64,000 nucleotides of DNA from Desarmillaria ectypa (GCA_030407005.1 JAUDYN010000009.1:1364001-1428000); one strand, 5' to 3'. Numbered from the stretch's first letter, positions 10,560-23,662 are shown. Numbers and translations: made by a program. The notes: generated by a model from the sequence alone, not told the origin.

Positions 10560-11532
10560 ATGGCTCCTGCATCCTCGGAACAGAATTTTCGGGCAAACTT
10601 GCAGCAATTCAGGTGGGTCCGTGACATCAAGCATTTCCTGTTGATTTCCTAACCTGCTGCAGGTGGTCGAGGGGTGTAACTGACGATTCACAGCCCCAGC
10701 AGGCGCAGCAGTCCCCCAATCCTTTCTCGAGGTTCTACCAGTCCATCGCCGGCGACTACGTACCCCTACGCTCGAGCGAACGAAGTAATGAAGAAGAGGC
10801 CTGGTTTGCGCTGTCAAGCTGGGAAAGGTCCGTCTCTTAAGGCTGTCAACATTTCTGAATACTGAGGAGCTACAGGCTTCTGGGATTCGGGGCGTGTCTC
10901 ATTGGCGCTGCGGTCTGCTTCTCCATTGCATTTTTGACCATCTTACGGTGCGTGCCGTTCATTGGCGCTGTCCAGCTGATTCAACGGTACATCCAGGCCA
11001 ACCAAATTCGCCCTCTCGTTCAGGCATGTTCGCGTCATTTCCTTGCCTTGAGGCTGTACTTACGGGGCCATGTCAGCCTTGGGAGCTTACTGGTTATGTT
11101 TGGGTGAGTCCATGTTTCTCAATTGTCGCCCTTTTACCAATAGGAATCCTCCAGCTTTTCCGTTCTTATAGGTCCGATAAATCACATCAAGCATCTTGTA
11201 TCCAAGGAGCGACTGCCGTTCACTATTGTCTACTTTGGCAGCCTGGGGGCAACCCTTTATTTCTCGCTAGGAGTGCGTCTCTTGTGCCTTTCTGTCTCTC
11301 AGACCCTGACTTTGCGCTGTAGCTTCATTCATTCTTGGGATCATTAATATGCGGTGTGGTCCAGGTGCGCACTCGCAATATACACTCAAATTCGATACCA
11401 CGCCACTCACACTTCTTGCAGGTTGTAGCCTTATTGGCCTACATACTCGCATACTTTCCAGGTGGATCTCAGACATTACGACTTGGTGGTCAAATGGCAG
11501 TTCGCGGTGCTGGAAGCCTTTTGCCCCGGTAG
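10560..11532 (+). CDS. SFT2: SFT2-like Golgi vesicle transport protein
   Basis: Sft2/Got1-family tetraspanning membrane protein of the late Golgi, involved in fusion of endosome-derived vesicles. Exon 1 is 10560-10612 (MAPASSEQNFRANLQQF) and exon 2 begins at 10663. The signature region reads SSWERLLGFGACLIGAAVC, then FSLGSLLVMFGFSVLIGP, INHIKHLVSKERLPFT and VYFGSLGATLYFSLG; the end is YILAYFPGGSQTLRLGG. At least seven small exons occur. The intron at 11024-11076 starts with GC rather than GT: the join gives the expected FSLGS and no GT is available there. Around 10960-11015 the most direct splicing gives TILRPTKFA, some residues shorter than relatives between the first two membrane helices, so one micro-exon may be missed. 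The stop is only 80 bases from the NUP192 stop (convergent). Confidence 0.85.
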
Positions 11533-11612
11533 TGGCGGATTGTATCATTATACTGATACAATTAATTTTATTGATATACGACTCGGACAAGAAGACCCAA
11601 AATTACAATCAA

Positions 11613-14600
11613 TCAATAATCCATCTCATCGGCGTTACTTTCATGCAGACCGGCCGTGTCCCTTAACCTACGATTCATGATCTCAATGTAGGTCTGATTG
11701 TCTCTCCACTCGTTACCCAGCAGATTTGGACCCTGGTCAAAGACAAATCAACAACTGCGGCGCTTTCAGCACAGCGAAAAGCTCACGCACCACCAATGAC
11801 TTGAGCCGTTGCAGTACGGGCCGAAGTTTATTGCCCACCTCCTGCCGGAAAGTTTGGGGGTCAGGCATAGACAGAAGTCTTATTGCATATGTCTTTTCGG
11901 AGCTCTTTGTACGAGTTTCGTCGCAATAGTACAGCATATGCCTCCACAGCAATAAAAGAATCATCTCAGTCGTATCTATCACACTTCATTTAGAAGGAAG
12001 GATATACAAGAGCCAATTAATAAACGCACGTATGGCGGTCTTGACATCGTCTTGAAGGTCGTCTCTCATCCGTTCCAGCTCGTGACAGATAAGTGACCGT
12101 TTCTGGGCAACGTCAAGGTCACGAATGATCTCAGTGTTACTGCTGCGGATAACCTGGCGATGTCTATTTAGCTTCATTTCGTAAGATGTAGCGGAAAACT
12201 CGCCTCCTCAATGTTCTCAACACCAATATGGTCCTTCATGGCGAGTTCGGCCGAAATATCAGATATTTGCTGTAAGGTTTCGGCGAGATCATTGTAAACG
12301 CCATTCAAGGCCTCAATGGCGTCGCCAATTGTTGGTAAAGTTGCTGTGGAATTTGAGTTCAGAATCAATATGGTACCGGAAAAAAGCGATTCACCAATGA
12401 AGTGAGATCCCCGATCGTCCAACCTTGGAGCAGTAGTTATCGGCGAGAACATGACATTAATTTCGGGTTCTATATACCGTCAGTTCATTTAGTCAATTTG
12501 AGGTATGCTTCGAATGTGGACGCGAACCTGTGAATTCGCTGGCGGAGCCAATATATGCGACTAGCGCTTTTCGAAGGAGGCGCTCCTTTTGACGGACATT
12601 GACATCAAATCTGGTTTCCGAGCTAAAGCCTGTACAGGAAGTTACATCGCTTGCTCCAAAGAAATGTAAGAATAGCCTACCAGACGATAAAACACTTGCA
12701 CTGAGCATTTCGGCATCCGTTATCGGCCTCACATCTTGAGTCCAGCGTCCCGTGCCTAAGCATCGCGTAGAAAGACTCAGTATTGCAGCATGAATGGCGC
12801 CGAATCCAGAATTTGTTGATGCCTAATCACAATTAGAGATGGAAGTAAGGAAGGTCCTCCACGGCGCACCAATTCAGTATTTGGGACTAATGGTAACACG
12901 TTGGTGCAGAGAGAAACGAGTAGATGGATCTCCTCCAACAAAGATAACGAGATATCATCAATCTCGTTTTTCAACAGAATGACGATGGTCGGGCTATGTT
13001 TCGATAAGAAGTCCAATGTTTGATTGCTTGCGGAAGAGTGTTTGGAGCCTAACACGGCTACCACCGCATTCACGAGTTCCAAAGCTGGCATGAGCAACTG
13101 ATGGTACCGCTGAACAGCAGAAGGTAAGAAAGAATCTTGATCTGATAGGATATTAGAACATCAGAACAGTTCGACGGACAGAAGGGCACACAAACCTATA
13201 AATGCTTGATCCCCTTCAGGCCTCGCATCAAGGAAGTCGGATTGAGCCAACACCGTCACCACATTGGCTTCCAACAAGCGCTCGGCTCCGATTCTGCTCT
13301 GAGCAATACGGATGAAAAGAGACATTTTTGATTCGTACACATAGAGAGCGTTCAGATCATCTAAAAAAGAACATGGCTCAACAACATGTGCGAAAGCATC
13401 GGGTCATTTTGCTTACCTGGGTCAGGTTTGAGAACTGATTGTAATAGCGGATCGGATTCCGCAACACCATGAACAAAATTGGACAGGATACCGTGACGAA
13501 CAAGACACAACAGCACCGAATACTGGTTTTCAGCAGCCGAAAGCTGACATAGTGATGTGAGTAGCATGAAGGCCACAGTCTTCCAAACTTCTGTGCCATC
13601 GATGGCATCGCGAGATATCATGGTGACGAGCCGCTCAAGATGACCCTTCATCACCGACAAACTGTTCACTTGTATCGGGGACGTCGAGGAACCAGTCTGA
13701 CTCGGCGGAGTCACAGAGGTACTATCGCCGAGGAAATTGTTGCGTGTAAAGGTGGCCAATGACGACGACAGGGATGTTGACACAGACAGGGCAAGAGAAG
13801 CCGGATGTGGGAGCTGAGGCTTGCCAGAGGAAATGAGATGCACATAATTGACAATAGAGGCGTAGAGGTTGCCACGGACGAGTTCTACGTGACTGTTCTC
13901 GAGGATGCAATCCAATATGTTCGTCAGGATAGCATACAGCCGCTCTGCAGGAAGACTGCTAGCCTCGTGATCCCCTGCAACAGTCTGGAGAATCATTTGA
14001 TGGTGTCTATCCTCCCGTAACTTCGTGATTGCAGAAAGAGTCATCTCTGCAAGCAACACAGCGGTTGACTCCTGGAGATCACTAGATCGTATGATGGAGG
14101 GTAGGACGTGCAGCAAATCGAATAGCATGTTTTCTCTGTGATCATGAGGTAGATGATGGAAACATTTCGTCAACGTCATGTCCAGCATTCTTCGCCAGGA
14201 TTCAAAGCCTGTGGCAGAGGCATGGACGATTTCGCGCCGATGATTTTCCACAGCACAGCTCTCCAAGACGTACGCTGATTCTGATGCTAGTTGTGCAGCA
14301 TCTGCCGCAGCCATAACCGCATTACGAGAGTACAAGGTGCGTCTCGCGGTGTTTAAAAGCACCAACAGCGCAGACCGATCGATAATTTCGCATCCGGAAA
14401 CATCTTTTCGTGCACAGGCCTGGAGATTCAGTTGCCCGAGGAACCTTAGTTCGACATGTTCGACGGTCAAACTGTCCGTCCAGTCGAATGCAAGTGACTG
14501 GAGGAACTCGATAATCCTCATGTGCGACTGCCCCACTTCGTGGAACATTCGTAGCATTCCATCTTCCCAATCGGCCCGGTTATCGTAGGTGGGCTCGCTT

Positions 14601-17600
14601 CCGAACAATATGGAGAGAAGTTCAGCAATGCCCTTTTGATTGTTCTTGTTTGAAAGAACATGGAGTTCTAATGCCACAAGATCGAATATCCATGACCTTG
14701 ACCGGAGGAAGGAGCTGAAGGACGAAACGGTTGTGGTGACGCGTGATCCATCACCATAAAGGACTTCGATGAAGGGGTCCGCCAGCGCCTCGGATGCTTG
14801 TGAAGGAACAGCAGCAAGGTGACGGGCAAAGAAATCTTCTCTCGTCCTCAGGTACCTCATCGTAAATTCTGCGGTAGACTGATCGGATGACAACTGGTAT
14901 ATGATCCTGTAGCACCTTTCCGCAAGGGCAGGAAGTCTGATGAACATCGGCATCGCGAAGGGTGCAAGATCACGGTCTTTCCCCTTCCCTTTCAACCGTG
15001 GGACACCAGCATTCAATAGGTCAAGGATGACATGAACACACGTCTTCTGTGCGCCCAATGCATGGGGGTCCTGAATCTGCTGATCCTTGTTCGTACTTCC
15101 AAAGAGCAGAAAGTGTGCGATATTGATATGCGATTGAGTGGATTGTGTGTTCTGAATCAAGAGTTCAAGAACGGCCAGTCTCGTAGCCTGACTCAAATCC
15201 ATGGAGTCATCCATATCCGGAGCACCAGCGCCGGTGGTTTGTTCGGTAGCTGCTTCTGCCGCTATAACGTCCTCTGTCGACTCCGTTTCTAGGATGTTCA
15301 TGAATCCCGCTAAGATACGCTCGGAATTATCGCTCTGCTCAACCAAGATAGCTAGATTAGGTAGAGAAGTCGAAGATGAAAGGATGCCAATAATGCGGAC
15401 TGAGAGCAACACAAGTTCAGGGTATGCCGGGTAAGCAACATACGAGGCGAGAGCAGGCACGTATTGGGGACCAAATGAAAGTGATTGGTCGAATTTCGTG
15501 AAGTAGGAGCGAGGGTGGATCGTTCCCACCGAAGAAGCCCCCTCAAAATCAGATAGCAGAGGTATGAGAACATCCAAAAAGATGTCCTGGATCTCGAGCA
15601 CACGCTGAATGATTCGAAGTACCCTCACAATTGTGCTGGCAAAAAAGAGCTCTTCTCCGGCGAAGCCTTTGTCAAAACCTTCAACACCTTCAACAAGATA
15701 AGACAGAATGCTGCGTTGTAGTCCTGAATTAGTCAGCATACGGCTCATCACATCATACCCAGGATGTATGAGAAGTGGAATTAGGTCATTGCCCTTTAGT
15801 TGTCCATTTTCCGCTGCAGCAAGCAAAGACTCAAGATCAAAGCTGGCAAGACAACGCTCGATGAAACAAAGACAGAGGTCGTTCATCTTCCATCTGTCCG
15901 AAGGACGCAAATATTCCCGCATCGGAATCTTGGCGAAAACGTTATCGATAACAAACCCGACAAAGGGACCAATACCAGGCAATCGGTATGGTTGCCCTAG
16001 GGTCTCGGGTATAGTTCCTAGAGTCCCCGTTTCGATAATGCGGTCCGTCAAAGATACTCGGCGCGAAGTGTGAATAAGCGTACTCAGGAGTTTCAGGAAT
16101 GGGATAGTTGCAGGGTACAGCCCGTGCGCAGCTTCAATCTCCTCAAGCTCCACTTCAACGCCCTTTGTTGGCAACAGGCCGGCCCCGAACCCGACTTGCA
16201 AACCCGCCCTGACATTGATCACCTCCAAACGTTCCATCATTGTCCAAACAGCGCGACAAATCTCCACACCTGCAGGCCCTGCACCGGGGTGACAGAAAGC
16301 CGATAGTGCCTCAAACAACGCGCCCTTGAGTTCGAGCGGGATGCTCAGAGGTAACAAAGATACCAGAGTAGGAATCGCTCGGAAGTGAACATGCGAGGAA
16401 ATTGCTACCCGAACGGAGATCGAGAAAGTGACGACGGTAGAGAGTAAACGGAGGAAGGATTGTGCGAGTAAAACATCTTTTGGGGTGATCGCCGGTTGCT
16501 GAGCTGGTGGCGGTGGCATGGGTGCAGGTGCTCCAAAAAGGCTCTGGCCGAGGGGCTGAACTGGTTGACTGCGGGCTGTATTGGCGCTTGAAGCCCACGT
16601 ATCCAACACGTCAAAGACCGTAGCCCAGGAGAGCGTGGAGCCTGATGTAGAGGAAGGTAAAGTGCTTCCCTGAATGACCTCGCCTTCCCCGCGGGCCAGG
16701 AAATTGTATGCCAGTTCGCTACTCTGCTGTCCTTTAGCGAGGCCAGCAAGCATGTCATACAATGCCATCATCATTGTTGCGTCATGAACCGGCGTCGACC
16801 ATACTGCCCATTGTAAAAATGCCGGCAACTTTCCCGCGGTTGACTCCAGATATTCCATGTAGCTCGAACGAGCGGAATCGACAGGAGGTCCAGAACCCCA
16901 AAATTGGAGGGCAGATTCAGCAGGCTGGCTGGAGTACAGGATGCCAATAAGTGAATACAACATGCCGATGTCATTACGCGGAGATGTAGTCGACTCTGGT
17001 GCCGCTGTCGAAAACCGAGAATTGCCACGAGTGCGATCCGTTCGAGCACTGGACAATACTACGTCCTCCTGTCGCTGCTTGATCTTCCGTAGTTCCGAAG
17101 AGGCATGTGTCAACAAAGACCGTATGAGGGTCTCAAATGCATCGAGCACTGCTGGTTTGAAGTCATCCGTTGGTAGATCTCTCTGCTCTACTTGCTCCGT
17201 TGTCAAAGTGATGGAATGTAGCAGCGAAGGAACACTGGAGCTGCCCTGTTTCCTTTCTAAATGAATGATGGCGGCAGCAAGGTAAGCGAAACAATCCCCT
17301 TGAACCGCGCTCCATATTTGAGTTTCCAATTGGTCCGTCTTGAACCCATCCCGATGCTCTATACTTGGATTTCGATGCCTGAAATCTGTCAAGAATAAAG
17401 TCCACTTCAATAGCACCGTGGCCTTTAACCCCGGCTCTTTCCAAATCGTCGTTGGTCCCAATTTCTGCTTCATGTAAGAAACCGTGGTCACATCGTTGGC
17501 TAGTCCATTGCGTAGATGTGCACCAAAGCTTTTAGGATCAGCAGGATCAAAGGCAGCGAGAATGGTGGCGAGCATATAGTAAGTAATGGGATGATTGGGA

Positions 17601-18471
17601 TTAGAGAAGAGCCATTCAACGACGCGCATGATTCCAGAGGGAGGAAGAAAGCCTAGACGAGCCATGATGTGAAGGGTTGCGGCGAGATATCGCCGTTCGT
17701 ACTTGAGGGACTCATAACGGGCGTTCAATATGTCGGCACCAAGACTTCCAGTACCTGTGTTTGCCATCAAGAGGACGCATCATTGAAGCTAACGCAAGAC
17801 TCACCTTGCATCGACGGTGCTACTGTGTTACTTCTCGCGCTCTTCCTTGCAGCATCTGTCTTTGACAGTGCAGTTTCCAGTGCCCCGAATTCTTTTATGA
17901 TTTTCAGAGTTAATGACTCTTCAACACCTTCTGGTCCAGGGCCTTGAAGCTCCTCTCTGACGAAGTGATGGATTTGAGAATAGACAAGAGTGGCATCGGG
18001 GGCTTCTGCGATGGTGGCTTCATAAATGTATCGAAGGGAATCAACGAGATGGCGCCGCCTCTGGTGGAACTCGGATATCGCCAGTTCAATAGAGTCCACA
18101 GGCCCAATATTTGGATTTTCGGCGACAACTTTTTGGAGCAATCCAACAATATAGCGTTCAGAACAGTCCAGTTGCTGTGAGAGGAAGATGACCTGTCGCG
18201 CAAACTCTGCGTTCACTGCGACTTGCTTTCCGTTAACCAGAGCCTTGCCTACAGCCACACTTAGAGAGAGTATCAAGAATAGAAATTCTTGATACACACC
18301 AGACTCGACTTCTCTCTGTTCCTGCTGATTCCTTGCCCCAACATTGAAAAGCTTCAACAGACGCGGTTTAGCGACCATGAGCTCGTCAAGGAGAGCTTGG
18401 CCACCATGGGCTGCCTTTTTACCGCTGAGGATGTCAAAGAGAGCTTGACGGAGACGAGAAATGGACTCCAT
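11613..18471 (-). CDS. NUP192: inner-ring nucleoporin Nup192/Nup205
   Basis: Large alpha-solenoid scaffold of the nuclear pore inner ring, which binds Nic96/Nup93 and Nup53. The start is the ATG at 18471 (MESISRLRQALFDIL); the frame stays open upstream to 18537 but without an ATG. The N-terminal exon runs to about 17805 and shows LLDELMVAKPRLLKLFNVG and EQREVESGVYQEFLFL. A 1,460-codon exon covers about 17770-13400 and includes ERRYLAATLHIMARLGFL. Several shorter exons follow; the last, about 11730-11613, contains LLGNEWRDNQTYIEIMNRR, the conserved fungal C-terminus. The estimated length is near 2,150 residues, in line with Nup205-class proteins. I see no stop or frame break in the long exon. 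The gene is divergent from the helicase at 19056. Confidence 0.88.
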
Positions 18472-19055
18472 TGAGCCCGATCTGCCGCCACTGAGGACGT
18501 CGTCGTTCTTCACGCGTAGGCGCGTAGGTACAAACAAGGTTCAATAATACAAATCCTGTTTTGGAAGTCGGACGTCCCGGCCCTGCAATTTCAAGTTCAC
18601 TCTCACCACTTTGCTCTCACTCAATATTTACGCACACTCCCGATTCAGGGTCGGTCCAGATTCTTCTTCTGCTTTCCCGTCAATTTAAATAAGTCGCGTC
18701 TACAGAACACATGTCACAATAATGATCAAGCCGCTGACCTTTGACGCTCCACTAGACAAGCACCAACGATTCTGTGGTGGAATCACAGAAGTGAAAATGA
18801 CACACAGCAACTTTACTGTCTTTCTGAAATAAAAAAAGAATACTCTTACAGAGAGTGTAGCGTATATCCAGGTACTTTCCGTTTTCTATAGTAAGAAAGT
18901 CATTCGCAGCTAACAATATCCCGGAAATATTTCGTGATCACCGGCGCCTATTAGAAGCATAGGGCTGATGGTTGAATTCTGAATCAGACAGCGCTTTGGT
19001 ATGACTCGCGTACCACTCATGGTTTCTCACCTTGGTCTTTTTGGCTTGAAACATC
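18472..19055. promoter_or_regulatory. divergent promoter region NUP192 / helicase gene
   Basis: A stretch of 584 bases between two oppositely oriented start codons. It contains no open frame with support and must carry both promoters and 5' UTRs. No TATA consensus stands out. Confidence 0.45.
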
Positions 19056-22000
19056 ATGTCCAACGACTTAGACGCCCGGACAGCACGATTGCGCAGAATT
19101 TTCGACAATGTCCTACAAGGCAAGCAGTCACTGGAAAATCAAACTAGCTCCCAATTTCTCCAGGCTCTGTGTCTTCAAACAGACGCTCCCGCCTGCATCG
19201 ATAGGATACTTGCGAGCAAAGTTGGGCTTTCCTCCTTGCAGACCGCTTTTCAATCCAATACAACGACCAGCTTTCTCAATGGCCTCGCTACAGATTCTCT
19301 GATTTATCTCCAGAATCCAGACATCAGAGCGATTAGCTACGGTCAATTTCTTACAAAGACCCTAATGGTCATCGTTGATCCCCCCAATCTTCTGGGACGC
19401 ATATATCGAGGCATTCAAAGCCAAGCAGCTCTCCCAGAGGGCGCAGCAATGTTTTGCATGGTTGTTGCATCAGCTCGTAGTCGCCCGAAGCGACGATGTG
19501 TCCCCTTATATCCCACTTGCGGAAGAGATGGTCCCCCTCTTCGCATCTTCACCTCATCTGTGTATCCGCACCATGGCTCAAAAAGTCCGCTGTATGATCT
19601 GTCTTACATCCACCTCTCCTGGCGTCATTTTTCATGACGACCTTCATCCTGGTGGCCGGCATGATAACGATTTTCCAGACTTTCGTCAGATTGTCATCCT
19701 ACCTACTCCTGATGAGATCGCATCCACGGAGGCGCCCTTTCTCCGTCCCAGCTGGTCGCTTGATGACCCTAGTGCGGAAGGTCATCCTGAGTCCCTGTAT
19801 TTGGACAACCAGTTCAGGTTAATGCGGGAGGATATGATCCATGAACTGCGGGGAGAGCTTCGCATCGCACTCGGCAAACAGACGGGCCGAAAGCATCGAG
19901 GTTTGGTGATAGATAGGATGAAGATAATCGGCGTCAACCTAGGTGACAACTTTAGGAGGAAGAATTTCGCGATCACCTTTTGGTGTGAAAATACCCTTCC
20001 TCAGCTTCGAAAGCTGGACAGTCATGCCCAGCGAAAGGCATATCTGAAGAACAATACCCGGCTGTTGAAGCATCAATCATTGACTTGCTTAATGGTTGGC
20101 GAAACTGTTTTAGCGTTTCCTTGCGTCCGTCGAGATGAGGAGCTACTGGCAAAAAACCCACCAGAGATTGTACTAGAATTTGAGGGCGAAGTACCGATCA
20201 CCAGTTTACTGTTGAAGACGAGACCGTCTAATCTGTTCAAGATCTTGCAGATTGATACCGCTCTCTTCGCTTACGAGCCTGTCCTGAATGCTCTGAAGCG
20301 CATGCAGGCGTTGCCGTTTGCCCAGGAACTCTTGTTCTGGAGGGAGGGTGATGCTATGGGCAGACCTGACCATCCTGTCGGTTTGCATGAAGCCATCTCC
20401 ATGCTTGACAGGAGTGTCGGTCAAGACTTGCGTGACGTAATGCACTTAGATAAACCAATTGTTTTGGACCAGTCGCAGAAGAACGCCTTGCTCTCAGGTT
20501 TGACACAGAAGGTATCTATTATACAGGGTCCTCCAGGTATGCTCTTTAACCATGTCGCCTCTTGTTCAGCATCTGATGACGTTTGACCCATAGGAACTGG
20601 GAAATCGTTTATCGGCGCGCTCCTTGCCAAAATTATCCACAATTCCTCTGATCTGAAAATACTTGTAGTCTGTTACACCAACCACGCGTTGGATCAATTT
20701 CTTGAGGATCTCCTCGACGTTGGAATACCCATTGAACAGATGGTTCGCATGGGTGGAAAGTACACACCACGGACAAAACTTATGGCTCTTCAATATCAGC
20801 AAAGCCCAACTCGCTTCACTGGCGATGACTATTTCGTCATTGACCAGTGTAAGCGTGAAATTGAACAGCTATCGAAGATCTTGGAACGTTCCTTCTCGAA
20901 AAATCTACAGTCGGGGATCTCGATTGAAGACTTAATGCACTATCTAGAACACAGGATGCAAGCCTTCCACAACGTTTTTCAAATTCCTGCTTCACAAGAC
21001 GGGATGACGATTGTGGATGAAAAGGGCCGTGCAGTTAATGAATATTATCTTCTTCGCCGGTGGAAGGAGGACCGTGATGCAGGCGTGTTTCAGGACGAGC
21101 AGAATATCCGCGATGCTTCCGATATATGGACCATGGCTAAGGAAACACGCCAAATGCACCTTTCCCAGTGGAAAGACAGAGTCAGGAGGCTGGTTAGCGG
21201 AAGGCTTTGTCGCCAGATCCTCCGCTACAATGATTTAATCAGTCGGTTGACCCGCAAGTTTCGAGAGCAGGATGCCGCGGTTCTCCGAAGCAAGCAAATC
21301 ATTGGCTGTACGACTACTGCAGCCGCCAAATACGGCCTCGATCTACAATCTGCCGCTCCTGATGTCGTGCTTGTGGAAGAAGCCGGGGAGATTCTCGAGA
21401 GTCACGTCGTGACAGCCTTAGGACAGGCAGCGAAGCAACTCATCCTAATCGGTGATCACAAGTAAGTTCATTCACGATCCATGATCATCGGGCAAAAATG
21501 ACCTCCCACTAGGCAACTTCGTCCCAAGGTGAATAATTATGAGCTCACGGTCGAAAAAGGTGAAGGTTACGACCTCAACCGGTCTTTGTTTGAACGCCTC
21601 GTCCTAAAAGGGTACCCACACCAGACGCTCCATACTCAGCATCGCATGCGCCCTGAGATCTCAGCTCTTGTTCGCCATTTGACATACCCCAATCTTCTTG
21701 ATGCTCCCAAAACCCAGGATCGTCCTCCTATCCGTGGCCTTCGCGATAACGTCGTTTTCATCAATCACAGTCACCTCGAAGATGGTTGTCCACAGATCTC
21801 GGATTGTCATGACCTGGGCTCAATATCTTCAAAGCAAAATCTGTTCGAGGGCAGGATGGTGCACAAGATCGTCAAATACCTTGCCCAGCAAGGATATGGT
21901 TCCAGTCAAATGGTTGTGCTGACTCCATATCTTGCTCAGCTTCATACGCTTCAGAGAGAACTCAAGAATGAAATGGATCCTGTCTTGAATGACCTTGATT

Positions 22001-23021
22001 CTCATGAACTCATACGAGCCGGTCTTCTCACACCCGAAGAGGCAAATTCACGCAAGCGATCCTTTCTTCGACTTGCAACCATCGGTATGAACATCTCGAT
22101 GAATCAGACATTTTTCATTCAATTCTGATTGTCTCTCATCCAGATAATTATCAGGGCGAGGAGAGTGACATCGTTGTCGTATCATTAACTCGGAGCAACC
22201 TTGATCATGACATTGGTTTCATGTCTGCTCCCGAACGGGTCAACGTCCTGCTCTCTCGAGCTAGAGATGGTCTGATCATGATCGGCAATTCGGATACTTT
22301 TACACAGGCGCGAAAAGGAAAAGCGGTTTGGCAACAGCTCTTCGCCATGTTGAGAGATCGAGGCCATATGTACGATGGATTGCCGGTCAAGTGTGAACAG
22401 CATCCATACTGGACTGCGCTAATTAGCACAGAGTTACAATTTGAAAAGGACTGTCCTAACGGCGGGTGTTTGGAGCCATGGCAAGTCTCTAATAACTCTC
22501 TAAGTATCATGTTACGAACTCTTTGGTACTTTAGTAACGCAAAACTAAATTGTGGACAACACGTGTGCCCATCCCTGTGCCATCGACTCCAGGACCATTC
22601 AAAGATGCCCTGTCGTCAAAAAGTCACAAGTCAATGTCAAGAAGGCCATGTTCAGTCAAAGGAGTGCAGCGAACGCGCCCTTGAGTACTGTCACAGATGC
22701 GCGAACACCGACGTCATACGACAGGAGGAGTTCCCTCGAAAACTGGACAGGGAGTTACGACAATTAGGTCGACCCTCTTTGGATCGGAGGACTCCAAGGC
22801 ATACATCAACTCTGGATGCTCGAGGTCCATTGTGGGTTAGGGACCTTCCCAATCCTGGCAAGATAGAGGAGAGAACGAGTTTTCCTTCCTGGCGTCACAG
22901 CAGTATCTATGCAAGGAAGGAAGACCATACGTGGGAGAGGAAAAGTTCTTCGTCACTGCGCATGTTTTCTGTGCTCGATGTGCCCCCGACCACAGCCCAA
23001 GGTAAACGAGCCATCGCTTAA
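19056..23021 (+). CDS. NFX1/ZNFX1-type SF1 RNA helicase, frameshifted and with a cut-down zinc region
   Basis: Superfamily-1 helicase related to ZNFX1 and fission yeast Hrr1, families linked to small-RNA pathways. The ATG is at 19056. The N-terminal helical region reads to VIVDPP, where a run of six C (19380-19385) shifts the frame; with five C it would continue directly as IFWDAYIEAFK. Helicase motifs follow: GPPGTGKS (split by the 57-nt intron 20537-20593), NHALDQFL, VEEAGEI, GDHKQLRP, HRMRPEIS, DNYQGEESDIV and PERVNVLLSRA. Introns also fall near 21462 and 22084. A GC-AG intron (22481-22534) completes a Cys codon in CLEPCNAKLNCGQHVCPSLCH, the single clear NFX1-type zinc motif. Relatives carry several such motifs plus a long tail; here homology fades after about 22770. 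It is either a decaying copy or a live gene with one base error. The 3' end given is only where the frame closes. Confidence 0.7.
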
Positions 23022-23662
23022 GCTCCTAATACTCAATTCCAATTCCGCAGTAGCATCCCGCCAGCGCAAACCGCCTCCTCTTTGTCCTCGGAGCGAGCCT
23101 TCGGAATTAATTTCTACGGAATTAGATGCTTTATCGTCTAATAGTAAGGCTGATACCACTCCGACAAGCGAAGTGAAGACCAATCGGATGGGTTCAGCCG
23201 ATGCTAAGAACATTGAATGGGCCGTGGACGAGTTCTTTGTCACTAGGACACTGGCGAAAGCTGAAGATTATTTCTCTCCTTCCCTCAAGGTTCCATTGCT
23301 TCTTCGTTGAGAAGCTGGTATTAAGAGCCGCCAAATCAAAGAGAGCGAATGCTCAACTGGTAGCCGAACTTTTCGCCCGTGTCTCCAGCAAGCATCTTTC
23401 TTCCAGCGAAGCTTTCGAGAAAGGATTTGGTAAGGTTGCAAAACATAGCGGCGACATCGCTATCGATTACCCCATGGCAGCGGAGTTGATAGACCTCATG
23501 ATAAAGGCCCTGGCATTCGACGAGGCCCAACGAGCCTTGACTCACTTTCAATACGAAAGTCCTACTTTCTCTGGCACGGAAAGACATCCAACCGAACTAA
23601 TGTTGATTGGGACCAGATCTCTATATTATCATCATATTCCTGAAGCTGATGGGCTTGTGTGA
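22840..23662 (+). pseudogene. eIF4G MA3-domain fragment, frameshifted
   Basis: From about 23040 the plus strand encodes a Ser-rich linker (PLCPRSEPSE) and then an MA3 domain like that of translation factor eIF4G: AVDEFFVTRTLAKAEDYF, then VEKLVLRAAKSKRANAQLV, ELFARVSSKHL, EAFEKGFG, DIAIDYPMAAELIDL. The halves lie in different frames; one extra base near 23275-23280 separates DYFS from LPSRFHCFF. It has no upstream MIF4G domain and no start of its own. The preceding stretch 22840-23000 has a third open frame with GRPYVGEEKFFV and VFCARC, faintly LIM-like, unassigned. The fragment sits directly behind the helicase in the same orientation, so a fused transcript is possible, but the break and missing parts argue for a captured or duplicated scrap. 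Confidence 0.65.

Noticed and set aside
13361..17770. Numerous open frames antisense to NUP192
   Set aside because: They shadow a 1,460-codon conserved exon and show no domain content of their own.
18472..18537. Upstream extension of NUP192 (frame open to 18537)
   Set aside because: The extension begins with TTG, not ATG; the first ATG is at 18471.
22848..23005. LIM-domain fragment (GRPYVGEEKFFV, VFCARC)
   Set aside because: Too few spaced Cys/His pairs to call a LIM domain; kept only as part of the fragment patchwork.
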